Shown here one piece after another: positions 53,395 through 62,226 of a DNA stretch of 64,000 bases. Below the pieces are notes generated by a model. That model was not told where the DNA came from. It worked only from the letters and a program-made list of their open reading frames with translations, and did no database searches. Source of the stretch: an uncultured Bacteroidales bacterium (lineage in GTDB: Bacteria; Bacteroidota; Bacteroidia; Bacteroidales; F082); contig ONFF01000002.1 in the NCBI GenBank assembly GCA_900317055.1, positions 1 through 64,000 on the forward strand. The letters are read 5' to 3'. The position numbers were made by a program, and so were the translations under genes. Within the stretch, counting starts at the first letter, position 1; every line of letters starts with the position of its first letter.

Positions 53395-55884
53395 TTATAC
53401 CTTCTCTTCTTTTCCCTTATGATGACCGGATTTTTTCTTATCTTCGCTTTCGGGTTCGCCGTAATAGCCACTCGTATCTCCATAACCGTAGCCGTAGCCA
53501 TACCCGTAACCATAGCCATAATTCTTGCCACCATATCCATAGCCCTTTTCGGCCTTGACACCATTGATGACGATGGAGAAGTGCATACCACGATCTTCAA
53601 GGTCTTTGATGAGACCACCAAATGCGTTTTTGTTGGTCACGCCCTGGCGGACGATGAAGAGGTTGGCATCGGAATGACGCATAAGTAGCAAGGAATCGGT
53701 GACAAGGGCAATAGGTGGTGTGTCGATAATGATGTAATCATAGCGTTTCTTCAGCTCGGCAAACAACTCATCGCACTTCTCCGAGGCAATCAACTCGGCT
53801 GGGTTGGGCGGGATGGGGCCGCTCGGAATGATATCGAGGGTCGGAATCTTACCCGAAGACTGAATGATATTATCCAAACTATCCTTATTGCTCAAGAAAC
53901 TGCTCAAACCTGTGTTATTGGATATGCCAAACTCTGGGAAAAGTCTAGGTTTTCGCAAGTCGAATCCTAACAACACGGTTTTCTTCCCATAAAGGGCATA
54001 GATGGAAGCAATATTGATACTGTTAAATGTTTTTCCGATGCTCTGCGTATCGCCAGTAACCATAACCGTGCATGGCAGCTTGCTTTGGGTGATAAACTCA
54101 ACATTGGTACGAATAGAACGGAAGGATTCCGCAATGGGAGATTTGGGATTGTTGACCACCAATAGCGGGTCTTTGGTATTGCTTTGAGCCACCATTCCGA
54201 TGACGGGAAAGCTGGTCAGTTTTTCCACATCCTTACGGTCGGAGATAGTCACATTGAAGAAATTCTTCAAGAAGAGGTACAATGCAGGAATCAACAGCCC
54301 AATGATGATAGCAACAAGATAATTCATCATTGTTCGAGGCGCGATGATGCGCATTCTCTCCAAACGAGCTTCATCGAGAATCTCGTTGTCGGGGGTATTG
54401 GATGCTTTCAGGATTTGTGCTTCGGCACGACGACGCATCAGATATTTATAGGTTTCGTCAGTGAAATCACGATTACGTTGTATGTTGATGAGTTGTTGTT
54501 GCTTACCAGGAAGCTGGCGCGATTTCACTTCCAAAGAACCAATGCGGCGTTCTACTTCGTTGAGACTCATTTGGGCATTGTTCACAAGGTTATTGACATT
54601 CTCAAGCAATGCCTTCTTTGTGGTGACAATCTGCTCGTTGAGCTTCACAATCTGCGGGTGTTGCTCGGTTTGGGTGAGCAACTGGGTAGCTTTTGATTGC
54701 GATAGCGTTACAAGGTCACGAGCCAACTGGTTAAGCAAAGGGTCGTTGATACCCATCGTGCTGGGAGCAGCCAAATTCTCAGGGTCATCAATTTGCACCC
54801 GGATATAATCCTGCAAACGCTGGTAAATCTTCAAATTAACAGTTTTTTCCGCCCTCTCCCTTTCCAAAGCTTGAAGGTTAGTGTATACCTGATTGGTCTG
54901 TAAGTCAAAGTTCACAAGGTCATTCTCCTGACGAAAGTCTTTCAAATCCGTCTCAGCCTGGCTCAACGACTCTTGAATGCCACTCAGTTCGTTGTCGATG
55001 AACGCAATCGTGTTTTCCGAGACTAAGTTTTTCTTCTCCAACCCACGATTGACATATTCATTCATCAGCAAATTGACGAAATCCACGATTTTCTGCTTGT
55101 TGGTGCCCTGCATACTCACTGAAGCCACAGAAGCTTGTTTGGTGAGAGGACCTACAGAAAAACTGCTCATTTGTGATACCAATGAAGGATAGCTGTTGAG
55201 CCAGAAATACATCTTCTGGTCGACACTCGCATCTTGTTTAAACTCTTCCGACTTGGTAATACGAATTCTATTGTAACCATTGTCAATCCATGCCCCTAGT
55301 TTGTAATCTCCACTAATGTCAATCTTGGCGAACGGATCGCGTTCTGATTCTTGGCAAAGAATGTAATCATATTTGCTTAGGCCTTCGCCTATGGCATGAA
55401 GTCTGATGTTATCATTATCCAAGAAAGCTATCTCGTATCTCAATCCCACAGCTTGAGGAACGCTGCTTTCAAACTCGACATGGAAAGGCGAGTTTTTGTA
55501 CATCTCATGACCAGCGATGCGACCTTTATCCATATAGGTTACTTCTATGCCCATTTTCTTCACCACGCGTTCGGTAAGCGAATACGATCTCAATACAGCA
55601 ATCTCATTATCCAAATTTTGTCCGCCACCGAAATTTCTCGTAGTCATAATAGATGTTGGGTCAATATCACTATTCCGCTCTTTGATAAGCACTGTACCTG
55701 AAGTCTGATAGACTTTTGGCGTATAGCGATTGTATACGAAACAAATGGCCAAAGCCACAACAACGAAAATGAGGAACAAATACCAATGATTCAATGCAAC
55801 AAAAAACAGTTGTTTTATGTCGAGATTCTGCTCTTCTTTATTTTTATTCTGTTGTGAAATGTATGCTTGTTTGTTGGTTGCCAT
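53395..55884 (-). CDS. Wzc-like polysaccharide co-polymerase / tyrosine autokinase
   Basis: The 829-residue inner-membrane protein controls polysaccharide chain length and export. A first membrane helix (about 33-51) is followed by a Wzz domain, a long periplasmic coiled coil (about 290-480) and a second helix near 520. The cytosolic BY-kinase domain has a Walker A-like GDTQSIGKT near 610, a second Asp box LLGFDLRKPRLF and Walker B YIIIDTPPIAL. The Walker A loop lacks the usual Pro-Gly. The C-terminus carries a Gly-Tyr tract (YGYGYG..., about 785-805), the expected autophosphorylation cluster, then a Lys/Glu-rich end. It follows a Wza-like gene by 22 bases. Confidence 0.92.
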   Translation of the reverse strand: MATNKQAYISQQNKNKEEQNLDIKQLFFVALNHWYLFLIFVVVALAICFVYNRYTPKVYQTSGTVLIKERNSDIDPTSIMTTRNFGGGQNLDNEIAVLRSYSLTERVVKKMGIEVTYMDKGRIAGHEMYKNSPFHVEFESSVPQAVGLRYEIAFLDNDNIRLHAIGEGLSKYDYILCQESERDPFAKIDISGDYKLGAWIDNGYNRIRITKSEEFKQDASVDQKMYFWLNSYPSLVSQMSSFSVGPLTKQASVASVSMQGTNKQKIVDFVNLLMNEYVNRGLEKKNLVSENTIAFIDNELSGIQESLSQAETDLKDFRQENDLVNFDLQTNQVYTNLQALERERAEKTVNLKIYQRLQDYIRVQIDDPENLAAPSTMGINDPLLNQLARDLVTLSQSKATQLLTQTEQHPQIVKLNEQIVTTKKALLENVNNLVNNAQMSLNEVERRIGSLEVKSRQLPGKQQQLINIQRNRDFTDETYKYLMRRRAEAQILKASNTPDNEILDEARLERMRIIAPRTMMNYLVAIIIGLLIPALYLFLKNFFNVTISDRKDVEKLTSFPVIGMVAQSNTKDPLLVVNNPKSPIAESFRSIRTNVEFITQSKLPCTVMVTGDTQSIGKTFNSINIASIYALYGKKTVLLGFDLRKPRLFPEFGISNNTGLSSFLSNKDSLDNIIQSSGKIPTLDIIPSGPIPPNPAELIASEKCDELFAELKKRYDYIIIDTPPIALVTDSLLLMRHSDANLFIVRQGVTNKNAFGGLIKDLEDRGMHFSIVINGVKAEKGYGYGGKNYGYGYGYGYGYGYGDTSGYYGEPESEDKKKSGHHKGKEEKV

Positions 55885-55906
55885 GGTTTTCCAAATAGTT
55901 AAATTG

Positions 55907-56692
55907 TTATTTCAAAATATTATATAGCGTTACGCCCAAAGTGACAATAGAAAAGACGGTGGAATACGGGAAGGTGGTGAAGCCCCATTGCTTGATCTTC
56001 AGCGGTTCCACATAAACGATGTCGTTAGGTTTCAAATAGTAGTATGGTGAAGAAAGAATATCCGCCTGACCCATATCGACAGTAACAATCTCAGAGCCAT
56101 TATCAGTTTGACGGATGATCTTCACATCACTCTTCTTGGCAAAATTGGTCATATTACCTGCCAAAGACATGGCTTCAAAAAGGTTAATCTGCGACTGGTA
56201 GACCTTATACATACCTGGTCTGCTCACTTCGCCTAACAAAGTCACATTGAAACTGGCCAATTTGACTATTAGCATACTTCCATTGATATAAGTATTGATA
56301 GCCGTTTGTAACTTGTTTTTGGCTTCGTCAACCGTTAGGTTCTTCACCTCAACCTTCCCCACCAAAGGCATTTCTATACAACCCTCCTTATCAATAGTAG
56401 TGGTTTGAAGGTAGATATTGGCATCAGAAGACAGGTAACCTCTAGTATCACCATTAATTGAGGCAGCACCGCGTTCGTCAATGGTATTGACGACATGGAT
56501 GTACAAATTGTCTCCTGGCTGTAGCTTGTAGTCAATGGTGCGGTCATTGACATATTCCTTAGATATGTTTTCAGTCAACATTTCAGCGTCCTTCAAATAA
56601 AGCATCTTTTTTTGAGGTACGCACGAAGCAAAGACCACGGCAAAAAGCGCCGCAACCAATCCAATTTTCAATAATTTGCTCATGTATTTCAT
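55907..56692 (-). CDS. Wza-like polysaccharide export lipoprotein
   Basis: The 261-residue product has a lipoprotein signal (MKYMSKLLKIGLV, lipobox VFASC). The polysaccharide-export domain follows (DYKLQPGDNLYIHVVNTID ... GCIEMPLVGKVEVKNLTVDEA), and an SLBB-type domain (VTLLGEVSRPGMYKVYQ, NLFEAMSLAGN). A hydrophobic C-terminal stretch (STVFSIVTLGVTLYN) ends it. It forms the outer-membrane exit for capsule or exopolysaccharide together with Wzc. Starts at 56710 and 56683 are also possible; the first would overlap the GldH-like gene by 11 bases. Glycosyltransferases are not nearby. Confidence 0.9.
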   Translation of the reverse strand: MKYMSKLLKIGLVAALFAVVFASCVPQKKMLYLKDAEMLTENISKEYVNDRTIDYKLQPGDNLYIHVVNTIDERGAASINGDTRGYLSSDANIYLQTTTIDKEGCIEMPLVGKVEVKNLTVDEAKNKLQTAINTYINGSMLIVKLASFNVTLLGEVSRPGMYKVYQSQINLFEAMSLAGNMTNFAKKSDVKIIRQTDNGSEIVTVDMGQADILSSPYYYLKPNDIVYVEPLKIKQWGFTTFPYSTVFSIVTLGVTLYNILK

Positions 56693-56699
56693 AATTCTT

Positions 56700-57164
56700 T
56701 TACTTTTCATTTATAATGGTCAATTCCTTCACTCCTATAACGGGCGTGATGGGCATCTTTTGTTCAAGCCTAAATTGATATTTGCCTGGGTCGGTAATCA
56801 TCAGCTGCTTATTGATGGGCAGCGTAAAGGTGTAGCAACCGTCCACCTTTTCGACATTCCAATGGCCTTCCTCGTCCTTCAAATTGAACTTGTAGCCTTT
56901 GGCACGATAAGGGTTCTCATGTTCATCAAAGACAGTGAAAATCAATGAGATATCATTGTATGGATAATCGTCAGTGAAACTGATGCGAAGGCTAAGGTTG
57001 TAGGTTGTCGCTTTGGTAATGTCAACATCTTTGGTCACATAGTCAAAACGCTCCCATATGGTTCCATAGAAACTGCGTTGCAACAATTCCTTGTTGTTCA
57101 CCTGTTGCCCACATCCGAAAAGGCAAAGGGAAAAAAACAATATTAAAACGCGGTAGACTTTCAT
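56700..57164 (-). CDS. GldH-like lipoprotein
   Basis: The 154-residue product has a lipoprotein signal (MKVYRVLILFFSLCLF, lipobox LFGC). The remaining beta-rich domain follows the GldH layout: YNLSLRISF, DYPYNDISLIFTVFDE, YKFNLKDEEGHW, then DPGKYQFRLEQKMPITPVIGVKEL. GldH is needed for gliding and for a stable GldJ protein in Flavobacterium. Non-gliding Bacteroidales keep copies with the T9SS. Here it heads the polysaccharide-export block and is divergent from mrdA. Family assignment is by pattern and is moderate only. Confidence 0.6.
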   Translation of the reverse strand: MKVYRVLILFFSLCLFGCGQQVNNKELLQRSFYGTIWERFDYVTKDVDITKATTYNLSLRISFTDDYPYNDISLIFTVFDEHENPYRAKGYKFNLKDEEGHWNVEKVDGCYTFTLPINKQLMITDPGKYQFRLEQKMPITPVIGVKELTIINEK

Positions 57165-57184
57165 TTTTACACATAAAAAACGTG

Positions 57185-57192
57185 CAAATATA
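57185..57192 (-). promoter_or_regulatory. -7 box TATATTTG ahead of the GldH-like gene
   Basis: Minus-strand match 20 bases before the start at 57164. It would drive the GldH-like, Wza, Wzc and UpxY genes. Confidence 0.45.
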
Positions 57193-57297
57193 CGGAAAAA
57201 TTATCATTTACCTTGTTTTTATTCTTGCATTTTGTTGACAAAGAACTTTTTTTGAAAAAAACAGCCAAAACCCCTTTCCACCAATAAGAAAAACATT

Positions 57298-57305
57298 TAC
57301 TTTTG
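57298..57305 (+). promoter_or_regulatory. -7 box TACTTTTG for mrdA-rodA
   Basis: Plus-strand match 18 bases before the mrdA ATG. Confidence 0.45.
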
Positions 57306-57323
57306 TAATTTACAAAACACATC

Positions 57324-59186
57324 ATGAGAACGGGCAATAACAATTTGACAAACAGGAAGTTATTGGTGATGGGTATCTTCATCGCCATAGGTGTGATCTA
57401 TCTTATCCGATTGTTTTCGCTCCAAGTGCTCGACAAACACTATAAACAGTTGGCCGACAACAACGCTTTGCGTTTCGTTACCCAATATCCCGCCAGAGGC
57501 AAGGTGTACGACCGCAATGGCAAGCTTTTAGTGTTCAACGAGGCTGTCTACGACCTGATGGTCACGCCAAGACAAGTCAACGAGGCCATAAAAAAAGACA
57601 CTTTAAACCCTTTCGATACATTGACTTTCTGTCATCTGTTGGAAATCGACAAGGCTTCGTTCATCGAGCGAATGAACAAGGCCAAGAATGAGTCGTATTT
57701 CAAGCCTTCGCCTTTCATGACCCAAGTCTCGAAAGAGAACTACGCCCATATTGCCGAGATGCTCTATCGCTTCCCTGGATTTTTCTTCCAAACGCGTACC
57801 GTTCGTCATTATCCCAATGCCATCGCTGCCCACACTTTGGGTGACATCGGTGAAATCAGCAAGAACGAGCTGGATAAAGACGAGGAAAATTACTACCGCC
57901 AAGGCGACTACATCGGCAAGTCAGGCATTGAGAAATCGTATGAGAAGGAGTTACGCGGTGTGAAAGGCCTGAAAGTCATGATGGTAGATGTTCACAACCG
58001 CGAGATGGGTAGCTTCATGGACGGCGAACTCGACAAGGAGCCCGTGGCTGGAAAAGACCTCTACCTCGGCTTGGACGCTGAGTTGCAAGCCTACGGCGAA
58101 CAACTCATGGTCGGCAAAATCGGCTCCATCGTGGCCGTCGAACCTTCTACGGGACAGATTTTGGCTTTCGTCACCAGCCCTACCTACGACCCCAACCTGC
58201 TCGTAGGCCGTGAACGCGGCACCCACTACAACGAGCTGAAAAACGACCCGATGAAGCCTCTCATCAACCGCGCCATCAGCGGCACCTATCCCCCCGGCTC
58301 CACCTTCAAGACCGTCGTGGGTCTCATCGCCATGCAGAGCGGCAGCATCACCCCCGCCACCTGTTTCCATTGCAGCGGCCCTGGCTCCATGCCCATCAAA
58401 TGCACCCATAGCCACGGTTCAAGTCCCGACTTCGCCAATGCCATCATGAACTCGTGCAACCCTTACTTTTACGAGTCGTTCAAGACCACTATCAACAACC
58501 CGAAGTTCGGCAACATCAAGAATGGCTACGATTATTGGAAAGACATGACCTACAAGATGGGTCTCGGGCGTAAGTTTAACACCGACATCCCTTACGAACG
58601 CGCGGGCAACATACCCTCACGCGAGTATTACGACAAGATGTATGGAGGACAATGGAACTCCGTGACCATCCGCTCTTTAGGCATCGGCCAAGGCGAGGTC
58701 TTGGTGACGCCTTTGCAACTCTGCAACATCGCTGCCTTGATAGCCAACGAAGGCTATTATTACCCACCTCATCTGATTAAATGTTTCGGCGACACGACGG
58801 CCCTCCCCGAGGTGATGACCACTAAAGTTGACCCAGGCATCGACAAGAAGTATGTTCGCACGATGAAGCAAGGCCTACGCACCGTGTTCAGCGGTCCCGC
58901 TGGTACAGCACGACGCTATGAACTAAAGGACATCCCACAATGCGGAAAGACAGGTACCGCACAGAATCCTCACGGCAACTATCACTCCAACTTCATTGCT
59001 TTTGCCCCCTACGACAACCCGAAAATCGCCCTTGCCGTCATCATCGAAAACGGTGGTTACGGCGCCACCTGGGCAGCACCTATTGCCAGCTTGATGATAG
59101 AGAAATACATCCGAGGCTATACGGTACGCGAGGACTTGGAAAAACGCATCATGGAAGGCAGAATCTCATATAAGAACGAACGATGA
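57324..59186 (+). CDS. mrdA: Penicillin-binding protein 2 (elongasome transpeptidase)
   Basis: Class B PBP crosslinking new peptidoglycan during side-wall growth. The 620-residue product has one N-terminal membrane helix (about 13-33). A dimerisation domain (ARGKVYDRNGKLLVFNE, YPNAIAAHTLGDIGEI) precedes the transpeptidase domain. Its SxxK box is in YPPGSTFKTVVG near residue 325, SxN is SCN in NAIMNSCNPYFYE, and KTG is CGKTGTAQNPHG near 541. It overlaps rodA by four bases (ATGA). mreB-mreC-mreD, which often precede it, are not here. Confidence 0.95.
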   Translation: MRTGNNNLTNRKLLVMGIFIAIGVIYLIRLFSLQVLDKHYKQLADNNALRFVTQYPARGKVYDRNGKLLVFNEAVYDLMVTPRQVNEAIKKDTLNPFDTLTFCHLLEIDKASFIERMNKAKNESYFKPSPFMTQVSKENYAHIAEMLYRFPGFFFQTRTVRHYPNAIAAHTLGDIGEISKNELDKDEENYYRQGDYIGKSGIEKSYEKELRGVKGLKVMMVDVHNREMGSFMDGELDKEPVAGKDLYLGLDAELQAYGEQLMVGKIGSIVAVEPSTGQILAFVTSPTYDPNLLVGRERGTHYNELKNDPMKPLINRAISGTYPPGSTFKTVVGLIAMQSGSITPATCFHCSGPGSMPIKCTHSHGSSPDFANAIMNSCNPYFYESFKTTINNPKFGNIKNGYDYWKDMTYKMGLGRKFNTDIPYERAGNIPSREYYDKMYGGQWNSVTIRSLGIGQGEVLVTPLQLCNIAALIANEGYYYPPHLIKCFGDTTALPEVMTTKVDPGIDKKYVRTMKQGLRTVFSGPAGTARRYELKDIPQCGKTGTAQNPHGNYHSNFIAFAPYDNPKIALAVIIENGGYGATWAAPIASLMIEKYIRGYTVREDLEKRIMEGRISYKNER

Positions 59187-60451
59187 ACGAAAGGAACAGT
59201 ATCATAGGAAAAATTGACTGGGTGACCGTGCTGATTTACTTGGCTTTGGTCTTGATAGGTTGGTTCAGCATTTTCTCGGCCAAATACAACGAGTTGCATC
59301 CTAGCATATTCGACTTCTCGATGGAGTATGGCAAACAACTCATCTGGATTGGCATCGCACTCCTTATGGGTTTCATCATCCTACTAATTGATGCGAAGTT
59401 CTTCAACGCTTTTTCGCTGTGGATTTATTTCTTTTTCCTGGCTAGTTTGTTCGTCGTGTTGGTCTATGGCAAAGCCACCAATGGCGCCACTTCATGGATT
59501 GAGTTCGGCCCAGTCAAGTTCCAGCCTTCCGAATTCGCCAAAATGGCTACAGCTTTAGCCTTAGCGGGTTATCTCAGCCGTCTGGATGTTGACCTGCAAA
59601 AGCGTAACAATCAAATTATTGCCGCTCTTCTTGTCCTCGCCCCTATGGCACTCGTATTGCTCCAAAACGACACAGGTTCGGCCATCGTGTTTGTCTCTTT
59701 CATTTTTGTGCTCTATCGCGAAGGGTTCCCTGGTACGGGGTTGGTGATGGTAGGCGGCGTGGTGGCCATACTCCTGTTTGTCCTCACCTTAGTATGGAGC
59801 CAAAAAGTAATGTACATCATCCTTGGTAGCCTATTTGCCCTCGCCTTGACTTACTACCTGGTTACCAAGAAGAAAGGCCTGTTTAAGATGTTGGGCATAT
59901 TTGCTTTTATGTTTGTATTCGTATTTTCGGTCGACTATGCCTTCAACAAAGTATTACAGGAACACCAAAGGAACCGTGTTCTGGTTCTTTTGGGTCAAGT
60001 CGATGACCCGCAAGGTGTAGGCTACAATGTGCACCAATCGAAAATTGCCATCGGCTCGGGCGGCTTCACGGGCAAAGGCTTCCTGCAAGGCACACAAACC
60101 AAATACGACTTCGTTCCCGAACAGCACACCGACTTCATCTTTTGCACTGTAGGCGAGGAAGGCGGTTTCTTGGGCACAGCCGTTGTGGTATTGCTCTATG
60201 TAGCACTATTGGTACGAATTATCCTTCTTGCCGAACGACAACGTTCCACCTTCAGCCGCGTATATGGCTATGCCATCGCAGGCATCCTTTTCGTCCATGT
60301 TGCCATCAACATCGGCATGACCATTGGTTTGGTGCCCGTCATTGGCATTCCCCTACCCTTCCTGAGCTATGGTGGCTCCAGTATGCTGGCCTTCACCATG
60401 ATGCTGGCCATCTTCGTGAAACAGGATGCTAATCGATTGAATATTTTGTAA
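59183..60451 (+). CDS. rodA: Peptidoglycan glycosyltransferase RodA
   Basis: SEDS-family polymerase that makes glycan strands and works with PBP2. The 422-residue product has about ten membrane helices and the family motifs: GATSWIEFGPVKFQPSEFAK near residue 100, LLQNDTGSAIVF with the conserved Asp region, and in the C-terminal half FVPEQHTDFIF, GEEGGFLG and PLPFLSYGGSSM. An extra stretch in the middle (LALTYYLVTKKKGLFKML) lengthens it compared with E. coli RodA (370), as usual in this phylum. Its stop is 6 bases before a strong two-way hairpin. Confidence 0.95.
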   Translation: MNERNSIIGKIDWVTVLIYLALVLIGWFSIFSAKYNELHPSIFDFSMEYGKQLIWIGIALLMGFIILLIDAKFFNAFSLWIYFFFLASLFVVLVYGKATNGATSWIEFGPVKFQPSEFAKMATALALAGYLSRLDVDLQKRNNQIIAALLVLAPMALVLLQNDTGSAIVFVSFIFVLYREGFPGTGLVMVGGVVAILLFVLTLVWSQKVMYIILGSLFALALTYYLVTKKKGLFKMLGIFAFMFVFVFSVDYAFNKVLQEHQRNRVLVLLGQVDDPQGVGYNVHQSKIAIGSGGFTGKGFLQGTQTKYDFVPEQHTDFIFCTVGEEGGFLGTAVVVLLYVALLVRIILLAERQRSTFSRVYGYAIAGILFVHVAINIGMTIGLVPVIGIPLPFLSYGGSSMLAFTMMLAIFVKQDANRLNIL

Positions 60452-60456
60452 TTGCA

Positions 60457-60515
60457 TTTTGCGGTTATATCCCTATGTCATTCCCTTGGGAATCTATGGG
60501 GATATAACCGCAAAA
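60457..60515. repeat. Hairpin with TATGTCATTCC/GGAATCTATG cap (copy 4)
   Basis: Outer stem TTTTGCGGTTATATCCC pairs with GGGATATAACCGCAAAA. The cap contains TATGTCATTCCC and GGGAATCTATG. It separates the convergent rodA and adenine deaminase genes and has A/T runs on both flanks, so two-way termination is likely. Confidence 0.78.
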
Positions 60516-60518
60516 ACA

Positions 60519-62150
60519 TTATTCGTAAATCGACGTAATTCCGAACTTCTTGACATCAAACAACCCTTGGTCACTAAGTTTCAGCTCAGGTATGACCAAC
60601 AAGGCCATGAATGCCAAAGTCATAAAGGGCGCATAAAGTGTTGAACCCAAGCGTTTGGCCAAGGCATCTGCATTTTGATAAGCAGCCGCCACCTCGTAGC
60701 CGTCCTCGTTGCTCATCAGTCCAGCCACAGGCAACGGCACTGCCACCATTTCCGTACTGCAATAAGCCGTCACACCACCCGTATGCTCAATGAGCAAGTT
60801 GACTGCATGAAGAATGTCTTTGTCGGTGACACCCACGGCCACAATATTGTGGCTATCATGCGCCACACTTGAGGCCAAGGCTCCACGCCTCAGCCCAAAG
60901 CCCCTAATGAAGGCGACCGCAGGTTGGCTAGGATGGTACCTATTGACAACAACCATTTTCAGTATGTCGCGTTCCACATCACTCACGATACCACCATCCA
61001 CTACTACAGGATCGGCCATAAAACTCTTAGTAATGAGCTGACCATCGACGCAGTCTATCACCTTGATCTTTTTACCTTTATCAGGAACCATAATATCTTC
61101 TGCCTTAATGAACTCCACTTTGAAGATATTAGGGGTTTCCGTTTCTTTATAATGGATATTCGACTCACCATTTTCCGCCACCAGCACACCTTTAATATAT
61201 GTTTGTTTGGCGACAGGATGGTGCAGGTCATCGACCACGATAAAGTCGGCATCATCACCCATTTGAAGCATTCCCACATTGAGGTTATAGTGCTTCACGG
61301 CATTAAATGAGCTCGCTTTCAGCACATCCAATATATTGTAACCCAACGCAATGGCTCTACGCACCAAATTGTCAATATGGCCTTCCACCAGTTCGTTGGG
61401 GTGCTTGTCGTCGGAGCAGAACATCAGCTTGTCGGGATAGGTGGCCATCAGCGGTATCAAAGCCTCAAAATTCTTGGCTGCGCTGCCTTCGCGGATGAGG
61501 ATGTTCATGCCAAGACTAATTTTCTCCAAAGCGCCCGCTAAACGGAAACATTCGTGGTCGGTGGTGATACCCGCACCAACATACTTTTGCAAGTCGGCAC
61601 CCGTCACCGCAGGCGCATGACCATCGATAGGCTTGCCGTTCCTACGAGCAGCCGCTATTTTACTCAATAATTCGGGATCATCATGGATGACTCCAGGGTA
61701 GTTCATCACTTCCGACAGATAGTAGATGTCAGGGGATGCCATCAATTCTTCTATGTCGTTGGCATTGAGTGTAGCTCCTGCCGTCTCAAACGCCGTTGAA
61801 GGCACACAGCTCGGTGCACCGAAGAAAAATTTGAACGGCACCTTCTTGCCGTTTTCAATCATATATCGGATCCCCTTCTTGCCCAATACATTGGCAATTT
61901 CGTGTGGGTCGCTAACCGTGGCCACCGTGCCGTGACAGGTTGCCAAACGGGCAAACTCCGAGGGCACCAACATGGAACTCTCAATATGCACATGGGCATC
62001 GACGAAACCGGGCATGATGTACTGTGTGTTTCCCACGGGCTGTTCCTCAATCTTGATGATTTTGCCGTTCTCGACAACAACCACGCCCGAGAAAATCCTG
62101 GAATTGACGAGGTCGACAATCTGACCTCCGATGGTAAAGCTGTTGTTCAT
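60519..62150 (-). CDS. ade: Adenine deaminase
   Basis: Converts adenine to hypoxanthine and ammonia in purine salvage. The 543-residue product is an amidohydrolase with a dinuclear metal site. VDAHVHIESSML carries the HxH pair near residue 51, and SDPHEIANVLG follows. Further landmarks are IDGHAP, TTDHECF and FCSDDKHPNEL. The C-terminal domain has SVAHDSHNIVAVG and LVIPELKLSDQGLFD, typical of bacterial Ade rather than of the eukaryotic adenosine deaminase-like enzymes. It has its own promoter and is divergent from the methyltransferase gene. Confidence 0.95.
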   Translation of the reverse strand: MNNSFTIGGQIVDLVNSRIFSGVVVVENGKIIKIEEQPVGNTQYIMPGFVDAHVHIESSMLVPSEFARLATCHGTVATVSDPHEIANVLGKKGIRYMIENGKKVPFKFFFGAPSCVPSTAFETAGATLNANDIEELMASPDIYYLSEVMNYPGVIHDDPELLSKIAAARRNGKPIDGHAPAVTGADLQKYVGAGITTDHECFRLAGALEKISLGMNILIREGSAAKNFEALIPLMATYPDKLMFCSDDKHPNELVEGHIDNLVRRAIALGYNILDVLKASSFNAVKHYNLNVGMLQMGDDADFIVVDDLHHPVAKQTYIKGVLVAENGESNIHYKETETPNIFKVEFIKAEDIMVPDKGKKIKVIDCVDGQLITKSFMADPVVVDGGIVSDVERDILKMVVVNRYHPSQPAVAFIRGFGLRRGALASSVAHDSHNIVAVGVTDKDILHAVNLLIEHTGGVTAYCSTEMVAVPLPVAGLMSNEDGYEVAAAYQNADALAKRLGSTLYAPFMTLAFMALLVIPELKLSDQGLFDVKKFGITSIYE

Positions 62151-62166
62151 AGATTCAAATTTGGTG

Positions 62167-62174
62167 CAAAGTTA
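62167..62174 (-). promoter_or_regulatory. -7 box TAACTTTG for ade
   Basis: Minus-strand match 16 bases before the start at 62150. Confidence 0.5.
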
Positions 62175-62197
62175 CGGAAATGAATCCGTTATTTCCT

Positions 62198-62205
62198 TAT
62201 CTTTG
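62198..62205 (+). promoter_or_regulatory. -7 box TATCTTTG for the RlmI-like gene
   Basis: Plus-strand match 21 bases before the ATG at 62227. It is divergent to the ade box 23 bases away. Confidence 0.55.
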
Positions 62206-62226
62206 CGCCAAAATAACAAACAACTT

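Noticed and set aside
52852..57164. Complete capsule biosynthesis locus
   Set aside because: Only export and control genes are present; no sugar nucleotide or glycosyltransferase genes occur in the window.
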